From the NCBI GenBank assembly GCA_026770025.1, contig JAMXDE010000009.1, positions 496,001-560,000 on the forward strand: a stretch of DNA of 64,000 nt. Direction: 5' to 3'. Below the pieces are notes generated by a model that worked only from the letters and a program-made list of their open reading frames with translations, did not search any database and was not told the origin of the DNA. Below are positions 23,882 through 35,700 of this stretch, piece by piece. The stretch's first letter is position 1. Every line of letters starts with the position of its first letter. Made by a program: the position numbers and the translations under genes. Origin of the DNA: Craspedostauros australis. Taxonomy: Eukaryota > Bacillariophyta > Bacillariophyceae > Mastogloiales > Achnanthaceae.

Positions 23882-25604
23882 CCAGGCAATCCCCTGTTTT
23901 TTACCGATCATTGTGTGTGTGTATATATATGTGTTTTGATTTCTGTGGTTCATATCTATACCCCGGATTTCCAACAACCGTTCAAATGCATGCCACAATA
24001 TTACTATATCCATACATGGGAATGCCAACTCCAAACATTTGTCAGTTGGCACCCACCAATTATGCAACATGCAGATTTCGTTACACGCCAGCCAAGCATG
24101 ACATGCTTGCGAAATCATTTTTGGCGAACACGTCATCAACAACTGGCACTTGTCACGATCCCATGCCACACCACTGTGCGAAACAGCACCATCATCGCTG
24201 CTTTTGCCTTTGTTTTGTGTGTATCAAGGCCCCTTGATCATGCTCTATCGCTGCTTTCGTGCCCTTGCACTCGCGCTTGCAGCACTTGCACTGCCTGTAT
24301 CTCTTTGGCTTGCAATCTTTGGCTCACAACCACCACTGATGAAGAGACATTGAAACCTACTCCTGGGTTTGGTGATTGCCGCCACTGACAGGCACCAGCA
24401 ACAACATCTACAGTAACCACTAATTCGCAACAACCACAACACACCCGCGTCATACTGTACAGTTTGCTTTTGGGATTATCTGATATTCGCTGTTGCTGTG
24501 GCACACACATCACCACACGGCACACACGACACACCCACATCACACACGACACACACACAACACACACGCCCTCTCTAGAGATAGAGAGAACTTGACTTCG
24601 TATCGTCCTCATAATAATCGCACGACATCATACTCAAGGCTCGTATTCGTGAAGTTGCAAAGGCACACGGGCTGATCATACTCTACACTGTTGAGAGGCA
24701 GGGAGGCAGGGAGAGTGATCATACAGTGGGACGACGAGAGGAAACAAGGGGAAATCAGGGAAGGCAGTCAGATGGATGTTTGCTTTCGACTTGTCTCGTT
24801 TGCGCCAGCGTGTCGTTGACATCATGTCTGTCTGTCTGTCTGTTTGTTTGTGTGTTTGTTTGTGTGTTGTTTGCGTCTGTCTGTGATTGAATTGTACGAG
24901 TTGAGATTCAATAAGGGACATACTATCACCAAACACGGTATCCACCTCTGATAGGAGAAATTCTTGTTTTGGCGCGAAATCTTCCGACTTGATCGACCAC
25001 CAAATCGTTTCACCCTTTTCTCTCCTCCATTCACGAATCCATCATGACTCAAACATGACCGACCTGACTCACATCTCACCTTGGGAACTATGCTCCTCAG
25101 ATCCTGTCACTACAACATACCTCGATTCCCTCCATGCTAATGACTACTGCACTACTGCTGTAGTCCTGACATGTATATCCAATCTGCTTCAACTCAAGCA
25201 AGGGAATCCGAGAGTGAACTCCAGCCACAGCCATTGCTTCATGACCGCCACCATTGAGTGTCATGACCTACACTGCAGTGTGTCTATGTGTGAGGAGAGC
25301 AAGGGACTGCAATAATTGCCTACCCTCAAGCACTGAACCAAGTACATCAGTGCAGGGTCCTATCAAGCTGTGTGACATTGTTTCTTCATCCTACTAACAC
25401 TACAAGCTAACTCATAATAAACAGACAAGGATTAGCTACAAAGCACTCATCTACTCATCGTTACAGTAACACATCTTCAATCCAGTACACCTCTCTTGAA
25501 CTTCGTCACATGGCTATCCTGAAGCTGGCAGATTCACGAGGCATCCTCCACCGATTCGTGTTGACTAAGCCCGAATCCAAACTCAAGACCAAACCTCGTT
25601 CTCA
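23881..25604. other. Intergenic, simple repeats
   Basis: About 1.7 kb without a supportable gene. It includes a degenerate CACA/CACGAC stretch near 24500-24570 and a TGTC/TGTT run near 24822-24880. Only short open frames occur, none with recognisable content. Confidence 0.5.
23961..23976 (-). repeat. LTR-like end motif only, copy E
   Basis: The 16-bp core tgttggaaatccgggg (minus strand) without the remaining 70 bp of the repeat. Confidence 0.35.
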
Positions 25605-26483
25605 AGAACAACGGCGAAGACCTTCCGCCACGACCAAAATCCTCATTTGCGAAGGGTGTGCCTGCGCTGCGTTTGGGTGGAATGACTTCCAGCCGTTGCC
25701 CTCCACCACTGAGACCAGAGACAGCCAAGGGACATTCAGACCCGTACCACACACACACACGAGTACGCACCGTGCTACTTCGTGCTCACAAGGGCTTACG
25801 CACGCCATCACACCCGTTTCAGTACTCGTGGTGATTAGTGGTGCAGTGGGTGATCCGGAGAATTCTTCTGCTGCGATCGACTTCTTCGTCGATCCAATCG
25901 CTCTCGCAAAGCTCCATCCTCTCCCTCCCATCCAAGCAGTCGTCCCTTGCTCCGGCGCTCTGACATGTGCTCTCACGATACTCTTGCGCCATGCACACAT
26001 GGTCGCCGCGCGGCTTCCAATCTCTCTTGGATCTGAGAAGTCATGAGAACAGGTTCCACTCGGTTCTACTCTTTCACCGTTCCTCTCTTTCATCATGGTT
26101 CGACGACAGTGGCGAATGGTACGACTACTAATACGAGTACGAACTATTCTATGATACTCCAGAGGTTGCTTTCGTGGTCACTCCGTCACACCGATCTTCG
26201 CCGACGCCTTCGACAGTGCTGATTCTGTGCTGACAGTGCTTCGAAGTTGTCTGTCCAACATTCTGTGCTCACAATTTCAAACTCCAAGCCATCAACAAAC
26301 CAACAACCAAAAGAAACATACAATCCACTCACTGCACTCCATCGCAACCTATTATACAACACCATTATACAACAAAACACTAGTACTCTCCTCACTAACG
26401 CACAAGCTCAGCATCCCATCAACTCACAAACCACCACCATCACCCAAACCAACAGCATTCAACAGCATTCAACAGCATTCAAC

Positions 26484-27257
26484 ATGACCGTCTCAGCCAC
26501 CATTGCTTCCACCTTCGCTCCAGCAACCACCTCTGGTGCCAACGCTTCGGCGGCCATCAGCAGCGTTCTGATGATCGGCGCCACCGGACGAATGGGAGTC
26601 CAACTCATCAACTCCATGTCCAAGCACGAAGCCACCAACGGTGCCTCCGTCGAGATCTCAGCATTCTGCCGCGCCCCAGACAAGCTCGATGCCGCCACCA
26701 GGGCACGATGTGCACATGTCTACAAGGGTGACGCTCGCCGTGCCTCCGACCTCGAGTACGCCATCCATGATTCCAATGCCGATCTCGTCCTCGTCGCCGT
26801 CGGTAACGGTGACGACGTCAGCAAGTCCGATATCCGCGAGGCCAACGCCAAAGCGCTCGTGCGGGCCCTCACCAGCAATCCAGCATTCGAGCACGTCCGC
26901 GTCTTCGTGGTCTCCAGCAACGGCGCAGGACCCACCAAGATCAAGGCAGGCTTCGGCCTTGGTCTGATCCTGCAGTACTACCTGCGCCACGTGATGAAGG
27001 ATCACACCAATCAGGAGAACGTGTTCCTGAGCGGCATGAAGAACCGTGTCGGATTTGTGCGTCCCACAGCATTGACCGATGGCAAGCCGACCGGACACAT
27101 GAAGACCTTCGGCGACAAGGACAAGCCACCGTCCATCCAGACCGATCGTGCCGATTTGGCCGATTGGGTGACCGCCAACGTCGTGTTCGGAGCCGATTCC
27201 AACAAGGTGAATGCCTTTGGTTCCAACGCCTTCAACGTCACATGCGTCAAGAAGTGA
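26484..27257 (+). CDS. Atypical SDR / NAD(P)-binding protein, copy 2
   Basis: 257 residues from ATG 26484. It is identical to copy 1 except for Thr for Ile near residue 15, Ala for Val near 21, Val for Ala just after GATGRMG, Ala for Thr and Asp for Gly around residues 64-66, and Ala for Thr near residue 230. By eye there are about four silent and seven amino-acid-changing bases between the copies. The reading frame here happens to stay open 79 codons upstream, to 26247, but that extension is broken by length changes in copy 1, so the shared ATG is preferred. Cofactor motif and family are as for copy 1. Confidence 0.8.
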   Translation: MTVSATIASTFAPATTSGANASAAISSVLMIGATGRMGVQLINSMSKHEATNGASVEISAFCRAPDKLDAATRARCAHVYKGDARRASDLEYAIHDSNADLVLVAVGNGDDVSKSDIREANAKALVRALTSNPAFEHVRVFVVSSNGAGPTKIKAGFGLGLILQYYLRHVMKDHTNQENVFLSGMKNRVGFVRPTALTDGKPTGHMKTFGDKDKPPSIQTDRADLADWVTANVVFGADSNKVNAFGSNAFNVTCVKK

Positions 27258-27460
27258 GAACGCAGAATGAGACCTTGATTCGTGATGTGTCTCTGGTGTG
27301 AGAATTCGCCCCAGTTTGACAGGAAGCAACGTGAGCGGCAACTGCGACGACAGCATGAAACTCGCACGAGCCCTGTCGGATAGAGAGGTGGAACCACAGA
27401 ACAACAACAAATCAACGACTTCCAGATCATATAGAATATATTCTAATACGTACCAGTACC

Positions 27461-27703
27461 ATGCGTCGAAGATATCAGTTTGGTGGAAACAGCCAGAGTA
27501 CTCAGTTCCAAAACATACACAGTCCAGAAGAAGCCACTCCACTTGTGGCGAGAGCAGTCAATTACATCTACTCGTCCTACCAGTATTACCCTCATGCCAT
27601 GGTGGTTGCAACAGGTGCAATGCTGCTGCACTCTTTCGCCGCATCGCGTGTCATTCTCTCTTTCTCCTTTGCGGCCTCCGATGATCTTCACTCCGGAGAT
27701 TGA
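27461..27703 (+). CDS. Possible small membrane protein, second copy
   Basis: 80-codon frame identical to 8445-8687 but for Asp instead of Gly near the C-terminus (SDDLHSGD). See copy 1 for the caveats; it lies in the untranslated or intergenic DNA downstream of the dehydrogenase gene. Confidence 0.3.
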   Translation: MRRRYQFGGNSQSTQFQNIHSPEEATPLVARAVNYIYSSYQYYPHAMVVATGAMLLHSFAASRVILSFSFAASDDLHSGD

Positions 27704-28062
27704 TTTGTGTGTTGCGCTCCTTGTTGTTGATGCTCTCTTGGTTGTGTTTGCTGTGATGTTTGTGACCTTCGTTTTGGATCATTTTTGCCGTTTCGTGACA
27801 CCATGTCTTCGCCAGAAATATGACATCTCTTTATCACTATTAGGTGTTTGTGCTTTTTGCTTTTGCTTCTGGTGTCACGCCATGTGTTCTCTGGAGGAAC
27901 AATTGGGCTGTCGACGTCACCATCATCTGGCCGCCAATAGGATGAAGCAGATGGCAAGGAAGCGAAAGAATCGGATCGAGAGGAAAGGAAGAGATGTCAG
28001 GGATGGTCCAATCAGATGCGAGGGTGGCGATGGCGAAGCCTGAGATGCGATTGCGTGCGCCG

Positions 28063-28433
28063 ATTACGTCAACAAATTGCCGGATGGAGAAAGAAAGCAA
28101 TTCCTGTGCCGCGGCCGGACACAAAGAAGTTTTGGCTCTGTTCTCTCTCTTTTCTTGTGTGTGAATTGACACCACCCCTGCGAGCCTCCTGTCGGGCCGC
28201 AGACCGCTGTGTGGTGACAAATGCAAATGCAAGAGAGACAGAGAGACTCTCGACCACAAAAGAGGCAACACACGTCAACGAGCCACCAACGCTGTACCAT
28301 CCACATCACAACCAATCATCACATTTGTTTGAGCCGCAACAACTTGACAGCAAACGTTCCGAACGGATACTTTACAGAATCGAAATCACAATCGTAATCG
28401 CGATCCCACACTGTACACAACACGAACGACAAG
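28063..28433. other. Upstream region of repeat-protein gene
   Basis: 370 bp of unique DNA between the duplication edge and the next ATG; presumably promoter and leader. No gene seen. Confidence 0.5.
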
Positions 28434-29495
28434 ATGAGCACCGTCCAACATCTCTTCCTGCTGGTGATCTTCCTCTTCACTGCCCTCCGATCTGTGGAGG
28501 TCGCAGCCTTCGCCACTCCCAAGACCACCCGAACGCACAGCACCGCCATCTTCTCTCCATCGCCCCAGGAAGTCTCGTCGTCTCCATCGCTGCAGCCGCT
28601 CGCTCCGGATTCATGGACTTTTGATCCGGCTCTGTCTTCCCGCACGCGCAGCAGCAGAGTTTACAGTTCCGGATTGGCTGCTTCAGACAATGGCGCCGCT
28701 CCTGATGGCAGCGAGACCGACGACGACGTTGACCCCGAAGAACCGGAATCCATGACCGTGGCGAAAGCAATTCGGGTCAAGCTGCGCAAGATGACGGGAT
28801 TTTCGTTCACCGCCATCCGCGTATCATTGCGCCAAATCACAGGCTTCTCGTTCACAGCTGTTCGTACAGCGCTGCGGGCTGCAACAGGCATTTCCTTGAC
28901 AGCAATCTGGTTGTCAACAACTGCCGCAACCGGACTTTGGATTCGCAAGTCGATGGCAGTTGTTCTATCGCTGTTCCCGGCATGGGTGAGTCCTCGTGGC
29001 GATGCCATATTCTTCATCGCAAAGATGGTGGCGGCGCGTGGAGAGACATGATCACACTGGTTGTCGTTGCTCATGCCGTTGCTGCTGCTACTGCTGCTGC
29101 TACATTTTCGTAGGCATGCTTGTCTCATCGGCTGTGTGCTGCGATTTGCTCATCCCTTCACTCTCATCACCAACCTCACAAAATCGTTACTTTCTTCTTC
29201 CAACCTCATTTTCCAACGAACCGTCCAACCAACCAACTATTCTATTATACCTTGTGCCGTCACATTTTCCTCCATTCCATCATCATCGGTCCCTCTCCCG
29301 CAGTTCCGGTACTTCCTGCAACCGTTCCTGGTGCTGTACTACGCCCCGTTGGTGTTCTTGCGATCCATCACATCCCCAGCAGCACGCAGCAGGGACACCT
29401 ACTGGTCCGACGTGCAGTCCGAAACTGAGAAAGCAGAGCAGAGACTCTACGAAGAGGCCAAAGAAGCGGAATCATCCGACGACAAGTCGGACTAG
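28434..29495 (+). CDS. Plastid-targeted protein with 15-residue tandem repeats
   Basis: Two exons, 28434-28985 and 29304-29495. The intron 28986-29303 starts gtgagt after a Trp codon and ends tctcccgcag, phase 0, giving 247 residues. The N-terminus is a signal peptide (MSTVQHLFLLVIFLFTALRS) ending in VEVAAFATP, where AAFATP matches the diatom ASAFAP cleavage motif with the key Phe. A Ser/Thr/Pro/Arg-rich transit-peptide-like stretch follows. Residues 112-171 are four copies of a 15-residue unit, pattern A-[IV]-R-x-x-L-R-x-x-T-G-[FI]-S-[FL]-T, the last one degenerate. Exon 2 adds a hydrophobic FLVLYYAPLVFL and an acidic, charged tail. No enzyme motif is seen. Predicted location is the plastid; function unknown. 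Confidence 0.75.
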
Positions 29496-30257
29496 TTGTC
29501 GTTGCTCGTCGAATATGGCAAATCTAAGCATCTGGATGCACGCTTTGATGAACGAATCATCCTTCAAACTCAGGCGTATTGGACCAAAGCACCACCTTGA
29601 GCAGGTTTTGCCAGCAAGCACGTTGCATTGCCCCTGCGCCATGTGCCAAACGGGAGGCATCGTCGGAGGCCTTGCGCATCGGGATGCCACGAATCTCCGC
29701 GACGATCTGTCTTGTTCGGATTGCATTTGATCCCATCAGACAGTAGCATGGAACATCAGGATGAACCGTAAACAACATTGTACTCGAGAATTGGCGAACG
29801 AAGCGATGGCCCATCCAAAACTGGAAGCCCAACATGAACCACGAGCACCGTACTAATCCGTCGTGCTTTCCAGTTTCGACGAAAAGCGTGATCCATCGCA
29901 ACCCAGTCGCAAAGCGCCAACACCAACAACGTAAATACACATACTTTGATCATAAAGCACAACTACACATGGACGATCGTGCGTCGTTGTTCGTGGATGT
30001 GAGAGGACAACGAACATCAGCTCTCCCGTCATCCTGAATCCTGGCAAAGTACGCACGAGTGCTCAACTCTACATACTAATTTACCTTTCATGAACACGAA
30101 TGATACGATAATGCCTTGGTCATCCTCCTCATCACCCAGCGACTGAAGGCGAAGCAAACCGAAACCCGATGCTCTCCGGAATGGGAGGGAATGAGAGCGC
30201 GGGTATTTTGCCCGCCGCCATTTGATGTGCAATTCGTCGACCACCCCGCAGGAGACC
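29496..30257. other. Convergent intergenic region
   Basis: About 760 bp between the 3' ends of the repeat-protein gene and the Mpv17-like gene. Two short open frames on opposite strands overlap here and neither looks coding. Confidence 0.5.
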
Positions 30258-31147
30258 CTATGAGTCACTAGTGATGCTGGTCTTCCTGTTGGCGACGATG
30301 GATAGGTAGATGGTCCAGACCACCGAACAGAGGTTGATGAAGAGCGGGATCCATTTGATTGGCAGAATGGAGAAGCTGATGAATTCCATGAGCGGCCAGA
30401 AGCTCATGCCTGCCAACCATGCTTCAGGGAGATCCAACCGGATCTTGGACCACCAGGAGCGCAAGGTGAAGTCGTCGTATTGCAACAGACCGGCGGCGAA
30501 GAAGACGCACGTGAAGGAAGGATCGAATATGACCTGTCCCCAGAACGCCTTCGCGAGCGCAGACCCCAACGATGTGCCAGGCAGGAGCCGAAAGATGATC
30601 CCGTACCAGTAGTGCGCGGCGGGGCCAAAGTATACCAGGTCCACGAGGCCGGATGAGACCAGTCTCGCCCAATCCAGTTTGGTGTCCCTGGACTTGCGCT
30701 CGATTCGTTGAGCCAGAAAGTCTGAGAAGGCAAAAATGACACCTGCCGTCACGCTCTTGGTAAAGATGGGGCGTGCTTCCAGACTCGACGAATAGATACG
30801 GCCGAAGGATGCGAATGGGACCAGCAGCGCTGCTCCCAGCGTGTTGCCACCTGCCGAAGGTGGATCTGTGTTGATGATTTCCTTCTCGTCCGCCTCAGTG
30901 GCCGAGAGATTCTTGTTCTCTGCTTTCTGCCCGCTGAAGTGGTTGGCGCCTCCACGAAAAAAACTCTTCATGGTGCATTGGCTGCGGATGTTGTTTGGGC
31001 GGTGAATGCCGACAGGACTCTGCGACTCGAGGCCGCAGCTGTGGGATGCAGTTCAGCAGGTGCGGCGAACGCCGTCGTTCCAGCAACAATAGTTGCTGCC
31101 ATGCACAGCTCAAGAATGAGCACGAGAAAGTTATGATGATGATGCAT
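30258..31147 (-). CDS. Mpv17/PMP22-family membrane protein, plastid-targeted model
   Basis: The Mpv17 domain is in a frame ending at 30258: FTKSVTAGVIFAFSDFLAQ, YFGPAAHYWYGIIFRLLPG, QVIFDPSFTCVFF, and the C-terminal signature EAWLAGMSFWPLMEFISF...WTIYLS. The simplest ORF starts at ATG 30971 (237 residues). A better model adds an exon from ATG 31147: MHHHHNFLVLILELCMAAT continues to GTTAFAAP, a textbook diatom signal peptide with an ASAFAP-type site, then a Ser/Thr/Ala/Arg-rich transit region. That frame stops in the next 60 bp unless a 92-bp intron (30927-31018, GT after SRR, AG before KAEN) is removed. Joining 31147-31019 to 30926-30258 keeps the phase and gives 265 residues. The donor (gtcctg) is weak. 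Mpv17 proteins are four-helix organelle inner-membrane channels. Confidence 0.75.
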
Positions 31148-32214
31148 TATCGCACAGTCGTAATGGGAGTGGCAATAATGTTGGGGAGGTTGTCGCTGTT
31201 CGTTGTGTGAGAGTGATCAAATAGTGTCGACATTGACTTTGGCGTCGATGTTGTTGTTGTTTTTTGTGGGCGGTTTCTGCTTCTTCGGAATTCGCGGATT
31301 TGTGGATACGTGCGTACACATGTGTGAGCATGGATGGCAGAGCCACCAAACCAATCATGCCGCCAGTGAAGAGGAATCCGCCAGAAACTGGACGGTTTCA
31401 TTGCAAGGTTGTGCAACCTTTTCAACCGCGGACAATTCTCCAGCTTCGAGCAACAACGTGGCCACATCCTTGGATGCTTGACTTCAGCTATGATGTTCTG
31501 CGTTGGTGTCAGAGGCAGACGCCATATCCATGCTTGTGCAGATATCTCCGTTGGCATGAAAGTCATCGAGTGCTGGTGTGCGGACCGGCATTCAACCAGG
31601 TCCGAACCAATGCCATCATCTTGGGATGGTCAAGCTGCGATGTGGAAGGCGGCTGCGTCACCCCATGCCATGCGGTAGCAGTGGGAGAGTTCATGGCTTC
31701 TCGAGTGCCCGACCCCGGCCACTCTTCCTCATCCATGAGGTGTGTGTCTGTTTCCTGGTTTGGTCTTGGTTTGTGGTTTGTTTCGAAAGAATTCGTCTTG
31801 TCTCGTTTTTGTCGCCAGAAAGAGGTATCTTTGGTGTCGTTGGCTCAAACGTCGCTTCCACGTGGAGAGACGCGATTTGTGAACGGCAGAAGACTCGTAC
31901 GACACTTGGCATTTTCTCTTTCTCTTCTTCGTCGTTCGCGAAAACGCGAAAACAGGAACACCTCCACCCACCAAGAACAGAACAACAACAGGGACTGCGC
32001 GTCCAACGAAAGAGAACGCATCGGTGGAAGTAGCAGTAATGCCAACAGCACCAGCTTCGACCCTCTCTGTCTCCCTCTCTCTCCATTCTGCTCCGCAAGC
32101 ATTGTACGATCATCGCCTCTGCATCTCTCCACCAATACTCCTTCGCAAGTGTCACGTGCGCACAATAAGGACGGCGGCGGCAGTTGAAGGGGTCAGAAAC
32201 AGAGCGGACATAGT
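31148..32214. other. Intergenic, no supported gene
   Basis: About 1.07 kb. A plus-strand frame stays open for 307 codons (31264-32187) and overlapping minus-strand frames are also open, but none has domain-like content. Left unassigned. Confidence 0.4.
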
Positions 32215-32409
32215 CTACGCCCGCTGATTGGCTTCTATCGTGGAGAACTCGTCGAGCTGCTCGGCGTCTTCTTGGTCCAACATCCAATCAGTGCCATCGA
32301 CGCTGCCATCGTCTTGGCGCGCATTCCTCGCGATCTCGGCCTTGCTCTCCGTTTTGTGTGACCGTTGTCGGTCGTCCGGCCACAGCGACCCCTCATCAAC
32401 AAGCGCCAA
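32215..32409 (-). CDS. Possible C-terminal coding fragment, 64 codons
   Basis: Minus-strand frame with acidic, hydrophilic content (DDGSVDGTDWMLDQEDAEQ) ending in a stop at 32215. It has no ATG of its own and a stop just upstream, so it would need to be a terminal exon or a gene remnant cut by the neighbouring retrotransposon. Low certainty. Confidence 0.2.
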   Translation of the reverse strand: MALVDEGSLWPDDRQRSHKTESKAEIARNARQDDGSVDGTDWMLDQEDAEQLDEFSTIEANQRA

Positions 32410-32712
32410 TCGCCCACAGTGTCAGAGACGGAATCAACATGAAGCACGTCGCCGATCGTCGGGGCATGTCGTCATCTTCACTAATAATAACGCACTGATT
32501 ATCCCCTCATACGAGGGTCGCCTCGAAAGCTTTAACGTCGCCGGCATACAGCGAGCCCATACGGGCCGACTGCGCTCGAACGACTCACCTAGATCTCCCA
32601 CTCCTTGGTCTACTGCGGGCGTGTCACTTCCCACAGGCCACAAAACATACCGCACTGGGCATCCGATCGCCGTCGAATTGCACTTCACTTGATTTTTCTG
32701 TTGTTGCGGAAC

Positions 32713-35700
32713 TTAAGAGCACCGCGGACGGACGCGCCTTCGCTGCCTTGTCCTTGCCGCACTTGCTCCTCGCTTCCGACTTCGTCCTACCTGCCGATGT
32801 GGACTTCGCCGCAACCCTGCCTGCCGGGCCGCCTGCACATGGCGAACCCATAGCACTTGGTTGCTCACCGACTGCTGTCGCACCGCCACTTCCGTGGTAG
32901 CTGACATCAGCCGCACATCATCCCCTTGTAGTCCTGCAGTTCCTTTCTGCCACTCGTTCCTAACAGCCGCCGCTGCATTTCTAGCGGCAACCGTCACTGC
33001 CTTCACTTCCTCGCTCTCATGCAGCACCTTATTGCGTGCTGTCCACGCTGCCCATCGCACCTCCCACAGGCCCACCATCGCCCTTGCCACCCAATTGGTT
33101 GGTGTGCCTGGGTGCTCATGAACTTCCATCGTGCGTCCTTGCACGTCGCGCCATAACTCAGACCATCTTCCTCGCACCATCATGCCCCATCCAAGGCGAG
33201 CTTGCTCCTGTACGGCCTTTGTCAGTAGCACCCCGCCTTCGATAGCGACCTCACGCCCATTACACCACGCTCTTACTTGTCTCACCATCTCTCGGACCAT
33301 ATATGGATCCCCTCTGGCCGCCATCATCGTCGTCTCCCACTCCTTGATCGCCACGTCCCGTACCGTCGTGGCGGCAGGGTGTTGGCATTGCATCACATGG
33401 TCTGTTGTTTCTTCTTCGCTGTTGCAGACTGGACATAAATCGCCGGCCCAAAACTTCCACTTGCGCATGTTCCGACCCACTGGCCCAAAACTGCACGCAT
33501 GCTTAGCCACCCACTTCCGTCGTGACGGGTTGATGCCGCGCATAGCAACCTTCGCTGATGCAATGTCCACCCTTGCTGGCTGGCCGTCCTGGATCCGGCC
33601 TGTTCTCCGTTGCCACCGCACCGTCCTTTGGCCTTGGACATAGTCACGCACCTCCTCGGAGATATCGGTGCACACCTTCCTTGCTCCTAGCCACACTGAC
33701 CATTCCTTTGGATCCCATTCCACATCTCGGAACTCCGTGTCCTCCGAGTGCGCTTCGCCTGCATACTTGTCCACGTCATCATTCCAATAGGTGAACTCGT
33801 CCTTCTTCACTCCTCGCTCTCTTTCGAGCTGATGCCCGTACACATGCTGATACTGTAGTCGCACGGGGAGCCGCCGTTGTATGCTCCGTATCTCTCGTAA
33901 GATGTCAAAGTGGCGAACCGACGTTCCCACATCTTGCGTGTACTGCACCGCTTGAATGCCTGCCATCTTGTTGTCGCATGCCACGATTATGGTGACCCCT
34001 GACCAGTCCTGCTGCTCTGGGTATTTTCGTATCACTTCTTCCACTCGTCGCAACGCGTGCATAATACCACCGAGCTCGGCACGATACGCACTTTGGACTT
34101 CCTGCCGCCCTTGCACTGCCATCGCCGCTGACACCAAGCTTTTCCGTTGGCCCCGCACGTTGAGCGCATACGCCGCCGTACTTCGCCCGTTCTTGAACGA
34201 CCCGTCTGTGCTTACCACCGCTGCCCCTTGTGCCGCGGCCTCAGCCCACGTCTTCTCCGCTGGCCGAAGTTTAGGACTGCCCTTTGCCCGTCGCCGTCGT
34301 GCTCGACTCCCTACTCCTGCCACGCAAAGAGTCCCTCTTCTCGCCCTCACGTACACTGCCAACCAATCGTCTGGCGGATCCTGTGTTGTTTCGCTTGCGC
34401 GTTCGTATCTCTCCATGCCCGGCACTGCTCCTGGCCGCGCGTTCCATCGTCTCCACTCCGTCTGGCCCTCCCTCGTCCACATCTCTTTCCTATCCTCGCT
34501 GCGAATCGCACTGACTTGGTCTTGCCACCATTCCTCGGCTGGCACTGAAACAGCCGCCACTTTCCTGGTAGCTTGCTTCCACAGTGTCCAGTCCTGTCTT
34601 GGTAGCTGCCCTTGTCGCGGCCACAGGACTCCGCACCGTCCTCTCCACTGACCTGATGTGCTCCGCCATTGGCTGCCAACAACCCGCTGTCTCCGTGTGT
34701 CGATCACATCCGCCACGCTGACTGCCTTCATGACAATGCGGCACCGGTTGAGCCTGACTTGCTGCGCTTTGCTGTATCCGATGCGGGCAAATGCCTTCAT
34801 GAGCCATTCGTCTTTATCGTGCAGCAGTCCTGCCGTGTTCGTTTTCTCTCGCAGTTGGATATTGCATTCGTGCACCTCCTTCCACACCGTCTTGACCCAG
34901 CTTTCGGTTGCCAAGAATCCCCATTGGCCAAAATCGATCTCGAACATCGACGACCCTGTTCCGACTTCCAGCTTCATGGCTTGTATGCACCCCCGAAGGA
35001 GCTTGCCAGTCATAGTCGCTCGTTGTCCATGCTCCATGACCATTCTGACGTGCTCCACTATTTGGGTCGTGTGCAGCTCGTGCAAGTTTGCCCCCAGCCA
35101 CTCATGCGATGCGTAGGCCATTTCTCGCGGAAACCCTTTGTTGAATCCGATCTTCGACATCATGGTTTTCCATACTGGTCTCATCACCTTGTGGCATTGG
35201 TCTCGCGACAGTTGTGCCACCGGTAGCACATACTCCAACTTCTTCATGAGTACTGTCCGTATCGCTGTCTCCGCATCTTCCTTGCGCATGCGCCACGTTC
35301 TCACTTGATCAACCCACTTTGCAGCCTTACTCCTCAGAGCTTCTTCGATGGCTGACCCGTTTCCGTCCGGTGCCAGCCTGACTCCTAGTGTCTCGAACGC
35401 CTGTCCCACTCCACTTCTTGGCATGGGCTGTGGCATTCCTGTTGTCCCTCGCATCATTAACTGTGCTGGTGTCTCGGCGTCGTTCGTGTACCTCCATGTC
35501 CCGTCCTCTTCCCATTTGAACCCGATCGCCCACCACATGCACTTTTCTACCACTAGTGCTCCACCCGTTGCTCTCGCCAGACTCTCCCATGATTTCACGC
35601 TCTGTTGCATTCTCTGGATGACTTCTTGTATATCCTCACCTTCGCGTGCGTTGACTACCAAGTCTGTGTCATCCACAAATGCGTAACCCACCATTTGGAT

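Larger units (their letters stand above)
25605..28062 (+). repeat. Segmental duplication, copy 2
   Basis: Second copy of the unit at 6555-9042, in direct orientation about 19 kb downstream. It is slightly shorter because several short tandem units are contracted. The left break follows ttctcaagaacaacg; the right break precedes ccgattacgtcaacaaattg. Confidence 0.93.

Noticed and set aside
31264-32187. 307-codon plus-strand frame between the Mpv17 gene and the retroelement
   Set aside because: No domain, odd composition (Cys, Trp, Arg and Ser rich) and no good start; treated as chance.
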